From: Solenopsis invicta
Taxonomy: Eukaryota > Arthropoda > Insecta > Hymenoptera > Formicidae
Reading direction: 5' to 3'
Length of the DNA stretch: 64,000 nt
Assembly: GCF_016802725.1 (NCBI RefSeq)
Contig: NC_052677.1
Coordinates: forward strand, 18,925,329 to 18,989,328
In this document: in pieces, positions 38,167 through 50,074 of the stretch
Numbering within the stretch: position 1 is the first letter of the stretch
Layout of the letters: each line of letters starts with the position of its first letter
Translations under genes and position numbers: made by a program
The notes under the pieces: generated by a model
Told to the model about the DNA's origin: nothing
Seen by the model: the letters and a program-made list of their open reading frames with translations, nothing else
The model's database searches: none

Positions 38167-41100
38167 TCAATCTTCATGTATTGTAAATAGTTTTGCTACT
38201 TCATTTAAATCATCATATTTCGTATTTCCTGCAAGAACCTAAAATAATATAAAAATCATGTTAATTTATTTAAATTACATGTTATATAAACTTGATTATA
38301 TCAAAATAAATTCGGATTATTTTGAAAGGAATTGTACACGAATATAGCAACAGATTAATACATCCTGAATTTTAAATTCATTTTTTTTAATCTTAAAAAA
38401 ATATTTTGAAAAAAATACTTAGATACACATGGAAAAAAATTCGAAAAATGTCTTATAAGATCAATAGAAATGGGTTAATGAAGACAATTTACCCGTCTGG
38501 CAATCGACATTCGATTGAAGATATTCCACAGCACTATTCCTACTACAACATCATCTCGTAAATAAAAAACAACGCCTTTTCCAAAATCTTCGCACTTTGT
38601 AGGTTGTTCAGACTTTACGTTATCTTTAGATATTTCTTTCTTTTCTTGTTCCGTGTTATCAACACTTTTTACAATTTGTGACACCGTTTTTTTATTAGAT
38701 TGTGATTTCTCAGAATTTGTCTTTTGTTCCTAGATGAAAAAAAAAAAACAATCTAAGAAAAAGTTTTGTAATTAAATATATATTGTACCTTATTGTGATT
38801 TACTTACATCACTAAGATTAACCGGCGTTGCTTCCGCCGCTTTCGCAAAAACTCCAATAGTTGGCAAAGACGAATCTATAATACCTATCGCTTCATATCC
38901 TACATCAGGTCCCAAGTCTGACCAAAACATCGATTGATGCAAGTAAGGTTTACCTGTACAGAAACTCGTTTATATTTTCATGCTTCCGCAAATTGCAACA
39001 TTTTAAAAATTTATCTAATCTTGCGGAATTACCCGCGCCTGTCATATTTTCGCCTGCTAATCTTCCAGAGGTAACTGCATGATCATGATGTTCGACTCTT
39101 CTTCTACCAAGTTTAATGTCGTAAAAACATGCAGCATCACCAGCAACCCAGAGATTGCTTCTCGCTTCTAACTCCGCATTAACAAGGAATCCTCCTATTT
39201 TAGGTTCTGTCTCTAAATTGGAAGTTGTTGCCAGATCTGTATTTGGTTGAGCACCTACTGCTACTATCACTTGATCAGCATCAATCTTTTCACACAAAAA
39301 ATAAAACAATAAAAATTTCAATATAAATAAAGGATTGAATTATATAAAATATTTTGAAGATATGTCAACATACAGTCTGACCGCCAGTGAGGACAAGTGA
39401 CAATCGACCATTTTTATATTTATAATCTTGAACTTCTGTGGTAGACATAGTGCGAACACCTTCTGCTTCAGCTTTTTTCGTAGTCCACTCACTCAAGTAT
39501 TCCGGCAATACTTGTGCCATTATAAACTTTTCTTTATATATTTGGAAAACATTTTTAGATTTATCTATAATAGAACATATTTCGTTATAAATGAATTATG
39601 ATACATATTTCATTATAAATGAATTATTCTCTTAAATATCATTTTGCTAATAAGCAAAAAACTTACAACTTTTAGCGAGTGCGCAGGCGAGTTCTGAGCC
39701 AAGAAATCCACCACCGATAACTACAATATTCTTACATTTTGAGTTAGAAACATTTCCTTCCAAATCGAGAAATTCATCCTTCGTTCTGAACGTTGTAACC
39801 TTGTTCTTTACGTCATCCTCAGCGGATTCGAATATCGACAGATTTTTAGGTGATGCACCTGAAAATTACATATAAAGAATTGTCAATTTTTTAAAAATTA
39901 TAATTTTGTTTGATAAAAATTTTTTTTTAACAAAACCTACCAGTCGCAATAAGACATTTATCGTATTTTATTTCATAACCATCTTCAAGAGTCACAATTT
40001 TATTTATAACATCAATTTTTGTTACTTTCCAACCCATGGCTACGGCAACTCCACCCTTATCAGATTCATTAAGCTGAGTAACACTTGAGTAAAATTCACG
40101 TGGCTCGTAAAATATACTATAAAATAAATACAAACATTCTGTATGCACGAAAAAAGATATTTGTATGAACATTATTATACAAAAAGCTATATATTTAAAT
40201 CAAGTAAAACTTACCTTCTCTGAGTTCCATTCCATTGATTAAAACGTAATTGTGCTGTTGTTTCCCTATCTGTGTTGTACCAAAGTTCTTTGGACAATGG
40301 TGGCCTCATATATGGGAACTCTTCCTCTTGCGCGATAACTAAAACCTGAAAAAAATTCTTATGTGTATAAACAAAAAAAAAAAGAAAAAAAAACTTAGAT
40401 AAATTGTATGTCATATGTGCCATTACCTTAGCTTTGGGATCTCTAGATTTAATTGACCTAAATGCTGAAAATGCAGCTGTTCCTCCACCTATCAATAAAT
40501 AAGGTACCGCCTCAGGTATTAATTTTGATTCTGCAGGAACTTTTACTTTGTCTCTAAATCTCCTTTTCCCATCTTTCTTTTCTAAAAGCATACAAAGCAT
40601 ATGCGAAAATAGTATATTTTTAAATCTCCATTACTATATCAAAATAATTCTTCATTTAACTCACTTTTACTTTTCTGTTGATCTGTTTTGTCATCTTTCA
40701 AAAATGACGAAGATACCTATTAAAAAAGTCACAATAAGAACTAGAGTAATTACTGGTTTTATCAGTCAAGTAAAAGCTTTTTCACACTGTATCACCTTGT
40801 ATACAACTCCTGTTACAATCAAGGCAGCAAGTAAGTGCCAATAGTGGAATTGATATTTCCCATTTTTACCAGAATCCGAACTTTTTTCACTCGGTGGTTT
40901 ATCTTTGGGTTTGCATTCCTGAGATGCCGGACAATTTGCTTCCAATTCGCAGGCAGGAGCTGCTTTTTGTGATTTGGAATATCTAGATTCTGGCACACAT
41001 TCCTCTGGCCTGAGAGTGGTGCCCTGTGGTTTCTTATTGCTTGCATCGCTACTGTGGCGTAAGTTACTAATATTTACAGCTCCTGCAAGTGTTTTACTAA

Positions 41101-42016
41101 ACTATAAACAGGCTATTAAAAATAATAAAGAAAATAAGTAAAAAGTATTTAGACAAAATAACTGTTAATAAAAAAAAATAAACTCATTAAAGAACATTTG
41201 CATGATAAATTCATAAAATCTTTATGTTAAAATATTATTAAAATATAGATTACATATTTTATCCAATGTTTATAGTAAGTAAAAAAATATTTCGTAATAT
41301 TTTATACATATTTTATAAATGTTTTTATGAAATATTTATGATAGATCTGTATGTATCCAATATAAGATTACAAAAATATTTCTAAAATATTCAAATAATT
41401 ATGAATATTTTGTAAATCTTTTATAAATATTGTATGCTGTCCAGATAATCAAAAGGGATTTATTGCAATTTTTCTAAAAAAAAATTGGAGTGTCTACTCT
41501 TTTTACATCTCCTACAAATTATTAACAACTACGAGTGCGGAGTAAAGCATGTTTTTTGTGTCTCACATGGAACACGCGACACGCGTCGTCAACCTGCCCG
41601 TACCACGCTCGGAGTGAAGCAACGCGTGATCCAGGTTATGTCATTCGGCGCCTACCTCAAAAGCGGGCACACCGCGTGAAAGATTGTAAACACGGTCTCC
41701 ATTGATCCAACCGTACAATTATCTCACTCACAAGCTTACGCAACCGAAGAATGGACGGTTGTACGGAAAGGAAAAGACGGAAATTCTCTGATCGAAATAA
41801 ATTGCAAAACAGGCGGGAAACAAGATTATTCCTTTGAGCCGACGTCCAGGCGCATTGAGTAGATGAGTCAAAGTGGGAAAGGACCGGAAAAGGCAGAATC
41901 GTGCAGAGATAGACGACTGCATCTTACGTACCGACATATTTTACAGGTCGATAGAGACGATTTGTGTATATAAGCCTGGCAGGCAGTTGGGCGACGATTC
42001 TACCGCAGACGAACAT
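38167..42016 (-). CDS. AIFM1: Apoptosis-inducing factor 1, mitochondrial (AIFM1), 12 exons
   Basis: FAD/NADH oxidoreductase of the mitochondrial intermembrane space; family knowledge: supports respiratory-chain biogenesis and can trigger caspase-independent death. Exons, transcript order: 42016-41928, 41096-40796, 40716-40665, 40581-40427, 40345-40215, 40116-39941, 39858-39667, 39564-39374, 39285-39033, 38953-38808, 38729-38493, 38238-38167; about 664 aa with consistent phases. Exon 1 encodes a 29-residue Arg-rich, acid-free presequence starting MFVCGRIVAQLPARLIY. A membrane segment (YWHLLAALIVTGVVY) lies near residues 111-128. FAD site LLIGGGTAAF is near 176-185, NAD site IVVIGGGFLGSELA near 345-358, and WVAGDAACFYDIKLGRRRVEHH is intact. 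The C-terminus VFYLRDDVVVGIVLWNIFNRM and LNEVAKLF are typical. A linker between targeting and catalytic parts makes it a little longer than vertebrate AIFM1. Exon 1 was placed by the GTAAGA donor and matching phase. Confidence 0.93.
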
Positions 42017-42320
42017 CTTCACCAGGCCGGTTGTCCTTACGCAATATGGTGGCGGGGCGCTCGCCTGCTCGCCGCGTTCAGCCGCGTTTCACCTCAGCTG
42101 CTACCGTGTGCGGCGATCAGCCGCTGGCTGCTGCCGCCGTCGCTTTTACTCTGGACCGGAAAGACGCTCGCCGGAAGGATACTCACCGCGCGATACGCCA
42201 TTACCTGGATTCTCACCTCCTTTTCCGAAAGTCGCACCGAGTCACAGACTGACGATTACTTACGGCGGCCGGAGGCCGGTGCATGAAAAACACGTGAATT
42301 TAGAGCCTCCTTCGTCGTGA
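41400..42320 (-). promoter_or_regulatory. CpG-rich AIFM1 first-exon and promoter region
   Basis: CpG density rises sharply from about 41,540 to 42,320 around the AIFM1 start codon. Open frames on the plus strand here (for example 42,031-42,252) lie antisense to the promoter and were not called. Confidence 0.5.
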
Positions 42321-42816
42321 TTCGCGATGCTGGTCTGGTGCTAGCATCACTAGCATGCAGTGTGCACTTACACCTTACACTGAGGAGTAAATATGAACTC
42401 CTTTTTTACGGTAAATAGGTGTACGTCGTGTACGAGAAGTGTAGATGAACACGCCATCTGTGGGTTGTCGGCGCATCTACTATTCGGAACAGCATCAAAG
42501 GTCGATACCCAGATAACCAAGCGAGCAATTCCTGCAACCAAAATATCGCTATTGTAATGTTACTGTACTGCCACGAGATGGCGGTGTATGACCTAACTGT
42601 ACCGTAGCGTGACCGCAGCATCCGCAGGCCGCAGCAGTATTGTACATACATACATGCATACAAAGGCCGCGGGCCGATTCATGTTAAAAGCGTTATTGCT
42701 GGCATCATTCAATCTTTATTTTTCATTAGGCACAAACAAGAATAGAATGAAGACAATAGCGGTTTGAACGCAAATCAGACCACGGTCAAAAAGTATACCA
42801 TACATGATGTAACAGT

Positions 42817-42915
42817 GGCTGCGTTCCGAAATTCACTGCCAGTACTGAAAATCTATAGTATACGTAACGTGAACTATAGATTTTCAGTACTTGCAGTGTA
42901 TATCGGAACGCAGCC
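42817..42915. repeat. Complete palindromic MITE, family ggctgcgttcc (copy 2)
   Basis: Perfect 12-bp ends ggctgcgttccg / cggaacgcagcc. Inner arms agtactgaaaatctatag and ctatagattttcagtact are perfect inverted repeats. Total 99 bp, non-coding. The best-preserved of three copies in the window. Confidence 0.8.
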
Positions 42916-43068
42916 AGTACAACGTATCATTATTGTATGTATTTGTACTACGTACTATTCGGTATATGTACGATCGCACAATATTCATATACTATATAAT
43001 AATTGATTCATATTTCAAGATCGTCTTAAATTGAATGAATAATAGAGGGAATTAAAGTAACAATAATA

Positions 43069-43223
43069 GGCTTTCTACAATAAGTTATTAGTCGGTATCA
43101 TAACTCATAAGCCATAAAAATTGACCAATCACAGTCAAATGTGAAGAGAATATTCGACTGTGATTGATCAATTCTTATGGCTTATGACTTATGATACCGA
43201 CTAATAGCTTATTATAGAAAGCC
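43069..43223. repeat. TA-flanked hairpin MITE, 155 bp
   Basis: Ends ggctttctacaataag and cttattatagaaagcc are each flanked by TA. Arms of about 67 bases remain close to perfectly inverted (for example tagtcggtatcataa / ttatgataccgacta), suggesting recent insertion. Confidence 0.8.
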
Positions 43224-44039
43224 TAAAAGTAACAGCTGAATTCGTTACCATTACTATAAAAATATAACAATGTTACTGTTATCGTTACAATAGAAAAAAG
43301 TAATACTCGTTATCGGGAAAAAAAAACAACAAAAACGATAACTGTGTTACAAGTATAACCTGCAAAATAGTCTTGCAAAATACTGTGTTTCTTAAACAAA
43401 ATTTTTTTAAATAAAATAATTTTTTTAATTTATATTTGGGGTGATCATATAATTACCACCCTTGTTCCTCTTCGATCCATTATGCAGTGTCGTCTCATTC
43501 TACATGATAAATATTTCATAACTTTTCGAGTTAAGAATCTATTAACATTTCAATGACACTAATCATTAAGTTTTAATAAAAAATTGATTATTAATTAACA
43601 AGGTTATTGAATAAAATATAAACGAGTGGCCATAATACCATCTTATCCTCTATTAATTTATATGTTCTTATTAAAATAAAATTGTTTTTCAATAAAAAAT
43701 AAACGGCAAAAACTACGTTTAACACCCAATATTAAAAGTGATTTATTTAAAATATTTTTCTAGCAACTAGATTAGAAAAGGCCAATGCCTTAGCCACTAT
43801 ATACTCCTCCAGATTTAAATGCGTTAAAACTTCTTTCTAATTGTAAGCATATTAAGATTATCATGTAAATAATAAAACTTTGCTTTTTATACAATTTGCG
43901 AAATAGAAAAATGAATGATGTAGTGATGTAATTCAAGATATTACCATAAATTAACTGCAACGTATTTGTAAAATTTTAAGAGTTATTGCAGCTACAGTCG
44001 GTGGCTGCAACGTAAGCTAAATTTAGTTGACACAGTAAC

Positions 44040-44290
44040 AATTATGCCACAATGTTTTCGAAATTACAAAACTGCAAGACTGCAAAAATTCATGCACCTT
44101 TGGTTATGTGCATTTGACTCAGCAATATACAATTCGATTAAAGGCCTATAACTTCTATAAAAATTTGCAATAAAGGCTATTATAATTGCAAGATCAAACG
44201 CGAAGTCGATTGTAAGTGTGGCCTGTAGCAAAGCACGAGAAATATTTGTACATTGCATGTCAAAATATTTCAAAATATTGAGGACTGAAA
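44040..44290 (+). pseudogene. Cysteine-rich segment, unit A copy (frame broken)
   Basis: DNA starting actgcaaaaattcatgcacc matches the segments at 46,245-46,450, 48,790-48,955 and 49,315-49,543. Read in the frame of the open copy it shifts and then stops, so it is treated as a broken copy. Function unknown. Confidence 0.4.
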
Positions 44291-44739
44291 AAGTAGGTAT
44301 GACAATGTTAATATTATTTTATTACGATTAACATAAATAATAATAAATTATTTTTTACTTATGGTGAGAGTACTTCTTCTACATATAAATGTTTTTTGAA
44401 ATAAATGAATATATTTAACTTTATTACAAAAATACTTATTTATCATGAAAGATAAACGAAAATATAAATAAAATAAATTTACAATTTAATTATTTTTTTC
44501 ATATATTCTTTCAAGTAATTTATAAATTTATTGTACTATAATTATATTTATTTCTTTGTAAACAAAAAAATTATAAATAAAATTAATTATTTAAACATTC
44601 ATATTAAACATTTTTATATGCTATATAATAATTTTATATTGTGATATTAATTATTAAAATTTTGTATCAATTATTAAACAGCAGAAAAATGTAACTAAAT
44701 CTATTTTATTATGATGCAATTTACAATCATTTATATTGG

Positions 44740-44748
44740 TATACAAAG
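44740..44748 (+). promoter_or_regulatory. TATA-like box of defensin gene 1
   Basis: The string tatacaaag, 61-69 bases before the ATG, sits in a block (atttacaatcattta-attggtata) shared with gene 4. Confidence 0.5.
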
Positions 44749-44808
44749 AATAGAAAAATTAAATTCTGTGTACTTTATTTAAGAATCGACAGAAGCTCAT
44801 TCCAGAAA

Positions 44809-45387
44809 ATGAAGATCTACGTATTTACTCTTTTAATTGTGGCTGCGTTCGCTTTCGCATACCCTGAGGAAGGTATGAAATTTGAACTAAATATATGTAA
44901 AAAGTTTAAATAAAAAAACCGATTTTCTAATAATAACAATTTGTATGTATTTTAATTAAATTAGGTAACGATTGCGACGTATACCGGTACAAACGTTTAT
45001 TCACCTGTAATCATATCTGCGAAAATCTCTGTACCAAAAACGGATTCGAACCAGGCTACTGTAATCCACCTAATACTTGTTTTTGCCGCGAGTAAGTAAC
45101 AATTCAAATGATTACGATCTTCCAATATCCTCGATTATTTAGCTAAGGAAAATGATTAGCAGAGAATGACTTTTAGACTTTATCATTACTAAATCATATT
45201 GAATCCTTATATAGAGCTATAGAAAATTAATTCAAGGTATCAATATTGAGTTGATAACACATTGAATGAGAAACGGTCAATTTGCCTAATATCAAGATAT
45301 TTTAATTTTATAATGAAATTTCTTTTCATTATGTTTAGGAATGGAAGGTATTTTCCGGTATTAATCCTTCAAATGCCTCGGGAATAA
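44809..45387 (+). CDS. Defensin-like peptide gene 1 (short precursor, short first loop)
   Basis: Secreted defensin-like (CS-alpha/beta) peptide. Exon 1 (44809-44872) encodes signal peptide MKIYVFTLLIVAAFAFA. Exon 2 starts at 44965 and carries six cysteines spaced C-x3-C-x3-C-x9-C-x5-C-x-C, after an extra cysteine (NDCDVYRYKR) and a KR site that may release the mature peptide. Unlike genes 2-4, exon 2 lacks the acidic propeptide and RQR motif. Unspliced, it stops at 45,095 (GAG TAA), but that TAA is inside the GTAAGT donor at 45,092. Splicing to 45,339 adds a tail ending VLILQMPRE and stops at 45,387. AATAAA is at 45,525. Family membership is confident; activity is not known. The shortened first loop departs from classical insect defensins. 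Confidence 0.75.
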
Positions 45388-46239
45388 TCGTTCCCTCAGG
45401 AAGGCTGGATTAAAAATTTGGCCGATGCAGCGATGGACGTATCGCATATAAGTTACATTTTTTGCTTCAAACACAAATAATTTGTTATTATTATATTTCA
45501 ACATTGTACTACAAATTCGTCTATAATAAATATTCTTCAAGTATTTAAGAATAATATATTTTATTATATCCTTGATTCAGCGCACATTCTTTCAAGCGTA
45601 TACATTTATAATTTGTAATATATCAATAATAAATCATAAATACAATCATAAAAACAATCTTGCTTTATTTTTTATTTAATAAAAAAAAGCGGATAAAAAA
45701 ATACCTTAAACGAGACATGTTTGATCCTGATCGTGATTAGGATGTCTAATCTCCAATGCAAAAGATGCATTTTGTACCGACTTCGAGATGTAATACTGAT
45801 TATGAGCATCGATAAGCGCGCGACAATTAAAAAATAAGTTAATCCATCAAGATATATCACGGTATTAAATTTAAGTTAAACCAAAAATAAACGTATACAA
45901 CGTAAAAATGATTAACGTAATTATTGCATAAATCACTCACACACTGAAAGAAAGATCAACAAAACGTTTGGTTAAATAATAATCAAATAAATTTTGTAAT
46001 TACTGGTAGCAAAAACTTAGTTACATTTGATACTATTTGTATAAAAGCAAAAAAGAACTCTAGGACCATGGAAAGTACTAATAGAACTATAATAATTTTT
46101 TTTTATTAATAGAATATCGTTAATTTCACAGATTCCATGTCCGGCCACTGGGACATTTGTCTTATTGTAAATCAACTAAAAAACGCTTTAGTATTGCAAT
46201 ACATTAACAACAAAGGTAAATTTAGTCCATAAAAATCAC

Positions 46240-46460
46240 ATTGTTTGTTTTCAAAATTACGAAAATGCAAGACTGCAAAAATTCGTGTACATAGTCTGTG
46301 GCCGTGCGCATTTAGCTCAGCAATATTACGATCCGATTTAAGGCTTTTGCCGAATTTTGCGGTAAAGTATATTATATTAACTGCGAGATCAATTGTGAGT
46401 GTACAGTCTGTGGTGCAAAACACGAGGTGTTTTGGAGGGGGGTTTTGCATATAAGTATTT
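46240..46460 (+). pseudogene. Cysteine-rich segment, unit B copy (frame broken)
   Basis: Begins atgcaagactgcaaaaattc. Its 3' part reads CGKVYYINCEINCECTVCGA, a cysteine pattern like the open copy at 49,301-49,543, but an in-frame TAG follows DCKNSCT, so the two parts are in different frames. Confidence 0.4.
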
Positions 46461-47052
46461 TAAAACCGGATTGAAAATATATTGTAAGTATTACTTATCC
46501 GAGAATACCGTCTTTGTATTTGTGATCAATAAATAAATAATAATAAATTTTTTCTTTTCATTTACTATTGCAGTATTTTTGTTAAATATATATTTTTGTA
46601 AATGAATAAATATATTTCATTAAGAAAAAATGCTTATTTGTTGTTAAAGATGAACAAAATATACAAATAAAATAAAATAAAATTACAATTTAATAATTTG
46701 CTCATTCGTTTGCGTATGTAATTTATTAATTTATTGCATTACATGTTTACTTTTATAAATATATTCATATAATTCATATACTATTCGTATAATTATATTC
46801 ATTTATTTTTAAACAGATAAAAGTGAACAGAATTAATTATTTAAACATAATTATTAAACATTTTTAAGTTTTACATTACTTTTAGATTTTATTTTTTATT
46901 AATTTATTATTAAAGACAGAAGAAAAAGTATAAATAATAGTATTTAATTATGACGCAATTTACATTCATTTTTATTGATATTTAATGGATAAAAAAATTA
47001 AATTCAATATTCTGCTTAGCTTACAGGTTCAACAAGGGTTCAACTTCTCAAA

Positions 47053-48311
47053 ATGCAGATCTACGTGTTTGCTCTTCTGATTATGACTGCGATCGCTTTC
47101 GCATACCCTACTAAAGGTATGGAATCTAAACTGAATGTATACAACTTAATGATTTATTCTCAACTGCGCTCCAATTCCATTGCTTAAAGTGTGTTTAAAT
47201 GCCATAACCTTGAAAATTGGCCCAAGTTACGCTAATCTAGTATTAACACTGAAGATTAATTTTAATACTTTACATAAATAATAATTTTAATCTCATATTA
47301 TGATAACATTTTTCACGTCAACTTATTTTATAACAATATCATATGTATTTCAAATGAAGATGATATGCCTCTGTCGTTGATGCTAAATGAAGACGAAACC
47401 TTGAAATTAATACCCGTCAAAGATTTCGAAGAATACGATCGCCAACGTAAGTTCACCTGCGAAATTAATTGCGCAGTTTACTGTTTGTTCGGAGGATACA
47501 AAGGAGGATACTGTCATCACAATCAATGTCTTTGCATGATGTAAGTAACAATTCAAATAATTGTACTCCTTCTATGCTCTTATTCCGATAGGGCAAATGG
47601 ATATAACTTGCAGAAAATTACTTTTGGATTACTATTAGAGGAAAATCACCAATAATAGTCTAACCTCTCCCTTCCTCTTAAAGCGGCCCACATATCTCTC
47701 GAGAAACATTGCACTGATATTAATACTAATAAAAATATGATTAAGAAGAAAAATATTATCCAAAAAAAAATATTATCCAAAACAAAATGAGGTGTCAGTA
47801 TTGGTGACTTTCTTCTAATAAAATTAATTATTAAATCCTGATGGAATTTTAAGAAATTAATTAAGAATATATTATTAAGTTGAACACATTGAATAAGAGA
47901 CGATTAATATGCCTGACATCAAGTCATTTTGATGTAATTCTTAAGTCCATTCCGTTTCGTCACGTACACGCCACACTCGCCATAGAATCACACTCAAACC
48001 AACTTTTCTTAAAACATTCATAAAAATTAACATGTTTTTAACATTTTTTTTCGGTTGAAACACCAGACAGTAAGAGATATAACGATAACAAACAAATGTA
48101 GGTACGTATCCTTTTTAATAAAAAAAGTTATAAGCAATATAGTAAACGTAAATTAGGTAAACGTATAAAGTAAGCAATAAATATTTCAAAGAACTATTTT
48201 TTGTTTAAAAGAAGCTCAATATACCGTATAGAGTGGATTTCAGAGGTGAATAATGAAACCTTCTTTCATATTTTTAGAAGCTCAAGGGTCTTTGCACTAA
48301 GTTCCGGTTAA
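47053..48311 (+). CDS. Defensin-like peptide gene 2 (short first loop)
   Basis: Exon 1 (47053-47116) encodes signal peptide MQIYVFALLIMTAIAFA. Exon 2 (from 47360) encodes an acidic propeptide (LMLNEDETLKLIPVKDFEE), a DRQRK processing site and a six-cysteine domain spaced C-x3-C-x3-C-x8-C-x4-C-x-C. Glycines before the fourth cysteine (GGYKGGYC) fit the defensin gamma-core. Without splicing the frame stops at 47,544 (ATG TAA), inside the GTAAGT donor at 47,541. The homologous acceptor at 48,277 would add the tail ISSRVFALSSG ending at 48,311. AATAAA is at 48,423. Third-exon use is less sure than in genes 1 and 4 because the intron is about 740 bases long. Confidence 0.75.
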
Positions 48312-48540
48312 TTTTGATAAATTCCGTTTCTTTAAGAAAAGGGGATTGGAATTTTACCGATGGATATAATGTAAAATTTACGCTTTTTTACAATTTCGAC
48401 ATTGCACTATAAATTCGTTTATAATAAATATTCTTCAAACATTTAAAATTAATGTAATTTCTTGTACATATTCTTGATTATTCTATATTCCTTTAGACGC
48501 ACATGTTTATAATTTATACAAAGAATCCGATGTGTAACTC

Positions 48541-49200
48541 GGTTAGCGATTACATATCCCAAATTTAAATGCATTAAAATTTTCTTTCTAGACATATTAA
48601 GATTATCATGTAAATAATAAAACTTTGCTTTTTATACAATTTGCGAAATAGAAAAATAAATAATGTACTGATGTAATTCGAGATATTACCATAAATTAAC
48701 TACAACGCATTTGTAAAATTTTTCAAGCTATTGTAGCTATTACAATCGATAGCTGCAACGGTAAACTAGTTGGCACGGTAACAATTATGCCACGATGTTT
48801 TCGAAATTACAAAACTGCAAGATTGCAAAAATTCATGCACCTTGGGCCATATGTGCATTAGACTTAGCAATATACGATCCGATTAAAGGTCTAGAACTCT
48901 TATAAAAATTTGCAATAAAGGATATTATAATTGCAAGATCAAACGCGATAACAACATATTTTGATTTTATGATGAAATTTTCTTTCATTATGTTTAGAAA
49001 CGGCAAGTATTTTCCAATGATAGCCGTTATATTTTCACAATTGTTCCTTCAAGAAAACTGGATTAAAAATTTGACCGATAGATCTATTGCGTACAATTCG
49101 CACTTTTTATTATAATTTCAACATTGTACTACTCGTTTATAATAAATATTCTTCAAGCATTTAAGAGTAATATGTTTTATCCTTCCATATCCTTTATTCT
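48541..49200 (+). pseudogene. Relic defensin unit C lacking exons 1 and 2
   Basis: Up to gatcaaacgcga (about 48,950) this matches the region upstream of gene 1 (43,830-44,200). It then jumps directly into sequence homologous to the intron end, third exon and 3' UTR of gene 1 (tttcattatgtttag at about 48,987, then AATAAA at 49,141). The signal-peptide exon and cysteine exon are absent, so no peptide can be made. A deletion of about 1.1 kb explains the junction. Confidence 0.7.
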
Positions 49201-49300
49201 TTGCACATTCGTTCAGACATATGTACACGTTTACAATTTGTACTATATCCAAGTTATAACATCTTAAAGAGACTGTTATAAAACAGATAACTTCACATCA

Positions 49301-49543
49301 GTGCACACAGCAACAATCACGGCACATATTTTTAAAATTACGAAAATGCAAGATTGCAAGAATTTGTGCGTTGTATTTAGATTTGGATTGTGCGCATTTG
49401 ACTCAGCAATACGGTCTGATTTAAGGCTCTTACCGAAGGCTTTAAGTACTTGCCGTAAAGAAAATTATAACTACGAGTTCAATTGTGAGTGTTACTTGTG
49501 TAAAATACGAGGTTTGAAACATACAAGTATTTTAAAACATTAA
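49301..49543 (+). CDS. Cysteine-rich open frame, unit D copy; function unknown
   Basis: The only one of four homologous copies with an uninterrupted frame. Visible motifs are MQDCKNLC, GLCAF, STCRK and NCECYLCK, giving a C-x3-C ... C ... C-x-C order reminiscent of, but not proven to be, a CS-alpha/beta peptide. No signal peptide is encoded and the upstream residues look non-coding, so it may be a single exon, a fossil exon or chance. It lies about 780 bases before defensin gene 3. No family assigned. Confidence 0.3.
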   Translation: MHTATITAHIFKITKMQDCKNLCVVFRFGLCAFDSAIRSDLRLLPKALSTCRKENYNYEFNCECYLCKIRGLKHTSILKH

Positions 49544-50074
49544 GGATTGGAAAAGTATTGCATATACATGAGGACAGTGTTGATGTAACTTTTTGTCGAT
49601 GTGATTGACATAAATAATAATTAATGTTTTCTTATTTAATATTATAGTATTGCTACATACATATTCTTTTTAATGAGCTAATATATTTTACTAATAAAAA
49701 ATATTTACTCGTTGTGAATAATAAACAAAATATAAATAAGATAAAATAAAGTTACAGTTTAATTATTTTCTTATACGTTCTTTCGTATATATGTAATTTA
49801 TTAATTTATTGCTTTATATGTTTATTTTAGTCTTTTAATAAATATTATGTATAACTATATTCATTTATTTTTAAACAAAAGAATTTGTAGACGGAATTAA
49901 TTAAATATTTATATTGAATTTATGTTTTTACATTTTACATTATTTCTAAATTTTATTTTTTTATAAATTTATTATTAAAGATAGAAGAAAAATATAAATA
50001 ATCATATTTTGTTTTAACACAATTCACAATCATGTATGGTTAGTGTGCAAAAAACAGACAAATTAAATTCAATA

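Larger units (their letters stand above)
43727..45950 (+). repeat. Tandem defensin unit A
   Basis: The left boundary block (aaaagtgatttattta, then ttttctag) recurs at about 53,653. The right boundary block (tgattatgagcatcgat) recurs in unit E at about 56,965, and more weakly after the third gene near 52,080-52,270. Contains the cysteine-rich segment at 44,040-44,290 and defensin gene 1. Confidence 0.55.

Noticed and set aside
42031..42252. 73-residue plus-strand frame with a mitochondrial-presequence look
   Set aside because: The Arg/Ala bias comes from the CpG-rich AIFM1 promoter. It lies on the opposite strand, has no downstream exon, and the true AIFM1 presequence reads on the minus strand.
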